Shown piece after piece: positions 6,440-7,701 of a stretch of DNA of 7,701 nucleotides. Within the stretch, counting starts at the first letter, position 1; each line of letters opens with the position of its first letter. Location: positions 1 through 7,701 of the forward strand of contig SYHM01000097.1 in the NCBI GenBank assembly GCA_005799205.1, written 5' to 3'. The notes beneath the pieces were generated by a model, which ran no database searches, was not told the origin of the DNA, and saw only the letters and a program-made list of their open reading frames with translations. The position numbers and the translations under genes were made by a program. Origin of the DNA: Planctomycetia bacterium. Its GTDB lineage: Bacteria > Planctomycetota > Phycisphaerae > Phycisphaerales > SM1A02.

Positions 6440-7701
6440 GCTCGCTCCTGATGAGAGTCGGCGTCGTGCGGATTCTTGATGTCCCACAGCGGGCGTGCTG
6501 ATCCGACGGTTGGAACTTGATCAAAGTTCCATTCGGGTGGCGGGCTCGTCGTCGACCATTCCAGCGTCCAGGCGTTCCATGGATCGTTGCCAGCGCGTGC
6601 ACCCTTGCGAAGCGACGCGATGACATTCCAGAGAAACACAACGATCGCAGCCGCTTGAATGACGACTCCCAGCGATGAGAGCAGGTTCCACAGTTCAAGG
6701 CCACGATCTGGCTGATACATGTAGATGCGCCGCGGCATGCCGAGGATCCCTGAGAGATGCATCGGAAAGAAGGTCAGGTTCATTCCCACGAGCAACAGCC
6801 AAAAGAACCACTTCCCAAGATGTTCGTCAAGCATGCGACCAGTGGCCTTCGGGAACCAATAGAAGAATCCACTAAAGATGCCAAAGACCGTTCCGCCGAA
6901 TAGCACATAGTGAAAGTGACCGACGACGAAATAGCTGTCTGAGAGTTGCCACGTGAACGGCACGATCGCAAGCATCACTCCTGTGAGCCCGCCGAAGATG
7001 AACATCCCGACAAATGCCGTTGCAAAGAGCATCGGGGTCGCGAAACGAATGTGCCCTCCCACCATCGTGCCGATCCAGTTGAAGATCTTGATTCCGGTTG
7101 GGACCGCGATGAGCAGCGTGCTCGCTGCAAAGAAGGCGTTGAGTGCGGGACTCATGCCGATGGCGAACATGTGATGCGCCCAGACTCCGAGTGAGATGAA
7201 CCCGATCGAGACGGTCGCGGCAACCATCAGGGGATAGCCGAAGATCACCTTGCGACTGAACACAGGGATGACTTCTGAGATAAAGCCGAACGCGGGAAGC
7301 ACAAGAATGTAAACCTCAGGGTGGCCGAAAAACCAGAACAGGTGTTGCCACAGGATCGACGATCCGCCATTTTGAGTATCAAAGAAGTGTGTGCCGATCG
7401 ATCGGTCGAGCAGCAACATGATCTGCGCGCCGGTGAGCACGGGAATCGCAATAATCACCAGCACACTGACCACGAGCATCATCCAGCCCATCAGCGGCAT
7501 GCGCATGAGGGTCATCCCGGGGCAGCGCATGACGAGAATGGTCGCGAGGATGTTGATCGCAGTCGTGATGCTGCCGAATCCGCTCACCATGATGCCGAGA
7601 ATCCAATAGTCCGTCGCATTCCCCGGAGAGAATGTGCGGTTTGTCAGGGGCGCGTAGGCGAACCATCCAACGTCGGGAGCCGCGGCCGTGCCGTACAGCC
7701 C
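6436..7701 (-). CDS. ctaD: Cytochrome c oxidase subunit I (aa3-type), C-terminal 421 residues; 5' end beyond the window
   Basis: This is the catalytic subunit of a haem-copper oxidase; it reduces O2 to water at haem a3/CuB and pumps protons across the cytoplasmic membrane. The frame is open to the right edge, so the N-terminus is missing (family length about 530-560 residues). The first residues read GLYGTAAAPDVGWFAYAPL. Counting from the edge, HPEVY (127-131; 7309-7323) gives a CuB His, the D-channel Glu and the cross-linked Tyr. H176-H177 (7171-7176) are the other CuB ligands. PTGIK (T202, K205) is the K-channel signature. HFH (H262, H264; 6910-6918) ligates haems a3 and a. All core residues expected of an A-type proton-pumping enzyme are therefore present. 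The Mg-site position that is His-Asp in Rhodobacter reads Ser254-Asp255, a variant I associate with actinobacterial-type enzymes. The tail (EWSTTSPPPEWNFDQVP) is typical of CtaD. The TGA stop overlaps the GTG start of subunit III. Confidence 0.97.
   Translation of the reverse strand, partial: GLYGTAAAPDVGWFAYAPLTNRTFSPGNATDYWILGIMVSGFGSITTAINILATILVMRCPGMTLMRMPLMGWMMLVVSVLVIIAIPVLTGAQIMLLLDRSIGTHFFDTQNGGSSILWQHLFWFFGHPEVYILVLPAFGFISEVIPVFSRKVIFGYPLMVAATVSIGFISLGVWAHHMFAIGMSPALNAFFAASTLLIAVPTGIKIFNWIGTMVGGHIRFATPMLFATAFVGMFIFGGLTGVMLAIVPFTWQLSDSYFVVGHFHYVLFGGTVFGIFSGFFYWFPKATGRMLDEHLGKWFFWLLLVGMNLTFFPMHLSGILGMPRRIYMYQPDRGLELWNLLSSLGVVIQAAAIVVFLWNVIASLRKGARAGNDPWNAWTLEWSTTSPPPEWNFDQVPTVGSARPLWDIKNPHDADSHQERA
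6445..6449 (-). promoter_or_regulatory. Shine-Dalgarno site deciding the subunit III start
   Basis: On the minus strand AGGAG is followed by a five-base spacer (CGAGC) and then GTG at 6437-6439. The site lies inside the last codons of subunit I. It favours the GTG that overlaps the stop over the upstream in-frame GTG at 6487. Confidence 0.7.

Noticed and set aside
6440..6487. N-terminal extension of COX3 by 16 residues from a GTG at 6487
   Set aside because: The GTG at 6437-6439 has AGGAG at ideal spacing and overlaps the subunit I stop by four bases. The extension is polar and lies within the subunit I tail.
7394..7405. Perfect 12-base palindrome CCGATCGATCGG
   Set aside because: It lies inside conserved subunit I coding sequence and is explained by the codons for Asp-Arg-Ser-Ile-Gly. 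No partner sites were seen nearby, so an operator is not supported.
7591..7701. Subunit I starting at the Met at 7590
   Set aside because: The frame is open upstream to the window edge and encodes typical subunit I sequence (GWFAYAPLTNRTFSPG), so that Met is internal and the gene is cut by the window.
1..7701. Mobile elements, CRISPR arrays, tRNA or rRNA genes, terminators
   Set aside because: No inverted-repeat ends, direct repeat arrays, RNA-gene signatures or hairpin-plus-T-run structures were seen. Essentially every base is accounted for by tightly packed minus-strand coding sequence.

Overview
The window is one uninterrupted minus-strand gene train, read from high to low coordinates, that encodes most of an aerobic respiratory chain from quinol to oxygen. 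In transcription order it holds: cytochrome c oxidase subunit I (5' end outside the window), subunit III, an unrecognised polytopic membrane protein, a dihaem cytochrome c lipoprotein, a Rieske iron-sulfur protein, a cytochrome b carrying a C-terminal cytochrome c domain, and a 765-residue protein that joins a CtaG copper-assembly domain to a membrane polyferredoxin. The first 12 codons of a further gene sit at the left edge. Every junction overlaps or abuts (ATGA, GTGA, TGAATG, TGAGTGTG). There is no intergenic stretch, terminator or promoter to see, so the operon continues beyond both edges.

How the parts work together: quinol is oxidised by the Rieske/cytochrome b pair. Electrons pass through c-type haems, one on the tail of cytochrome b and two on the lipoprotein, to the oxidase, where subunit I reduces O2 at haem a3/CuB and pumps protons. 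CtaG-family proteins serve CuB insertion. The attached iron-sulfur module could supply reducing power for copper, an inference drawn from the separate protein CcoG. The order COX3 - dihaem c - Rieske - cytochrome b matches actinobacterial ctaE-qcrCAB, with one membrane-protein gene inserted. This suggests a cytochrome bc-aa3 supercomplex. Subunit II (the CuA subunit) is not in the window and is expected upstream of subunit I.

Organism: the DNA is GC-rich (about 60% by eye), prefers Arg over Lys, and has Shine-Dalgarno sites at several starts. A lipoprotein cytochrome c is compatible with a Gram-negative envelope. The b6-type haem spacing, the cytochrome b-c fusion and the CtaG-ferredoxin fusion argue against an ordinary proteobacterial bc1 operon. 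Planctomycetota, Acidobacteriota or a similar phylum seems plausible, but this is a low-confidence guess. There is no sign of mobile elements, CRISPR arrays, tRNA or rRNA.
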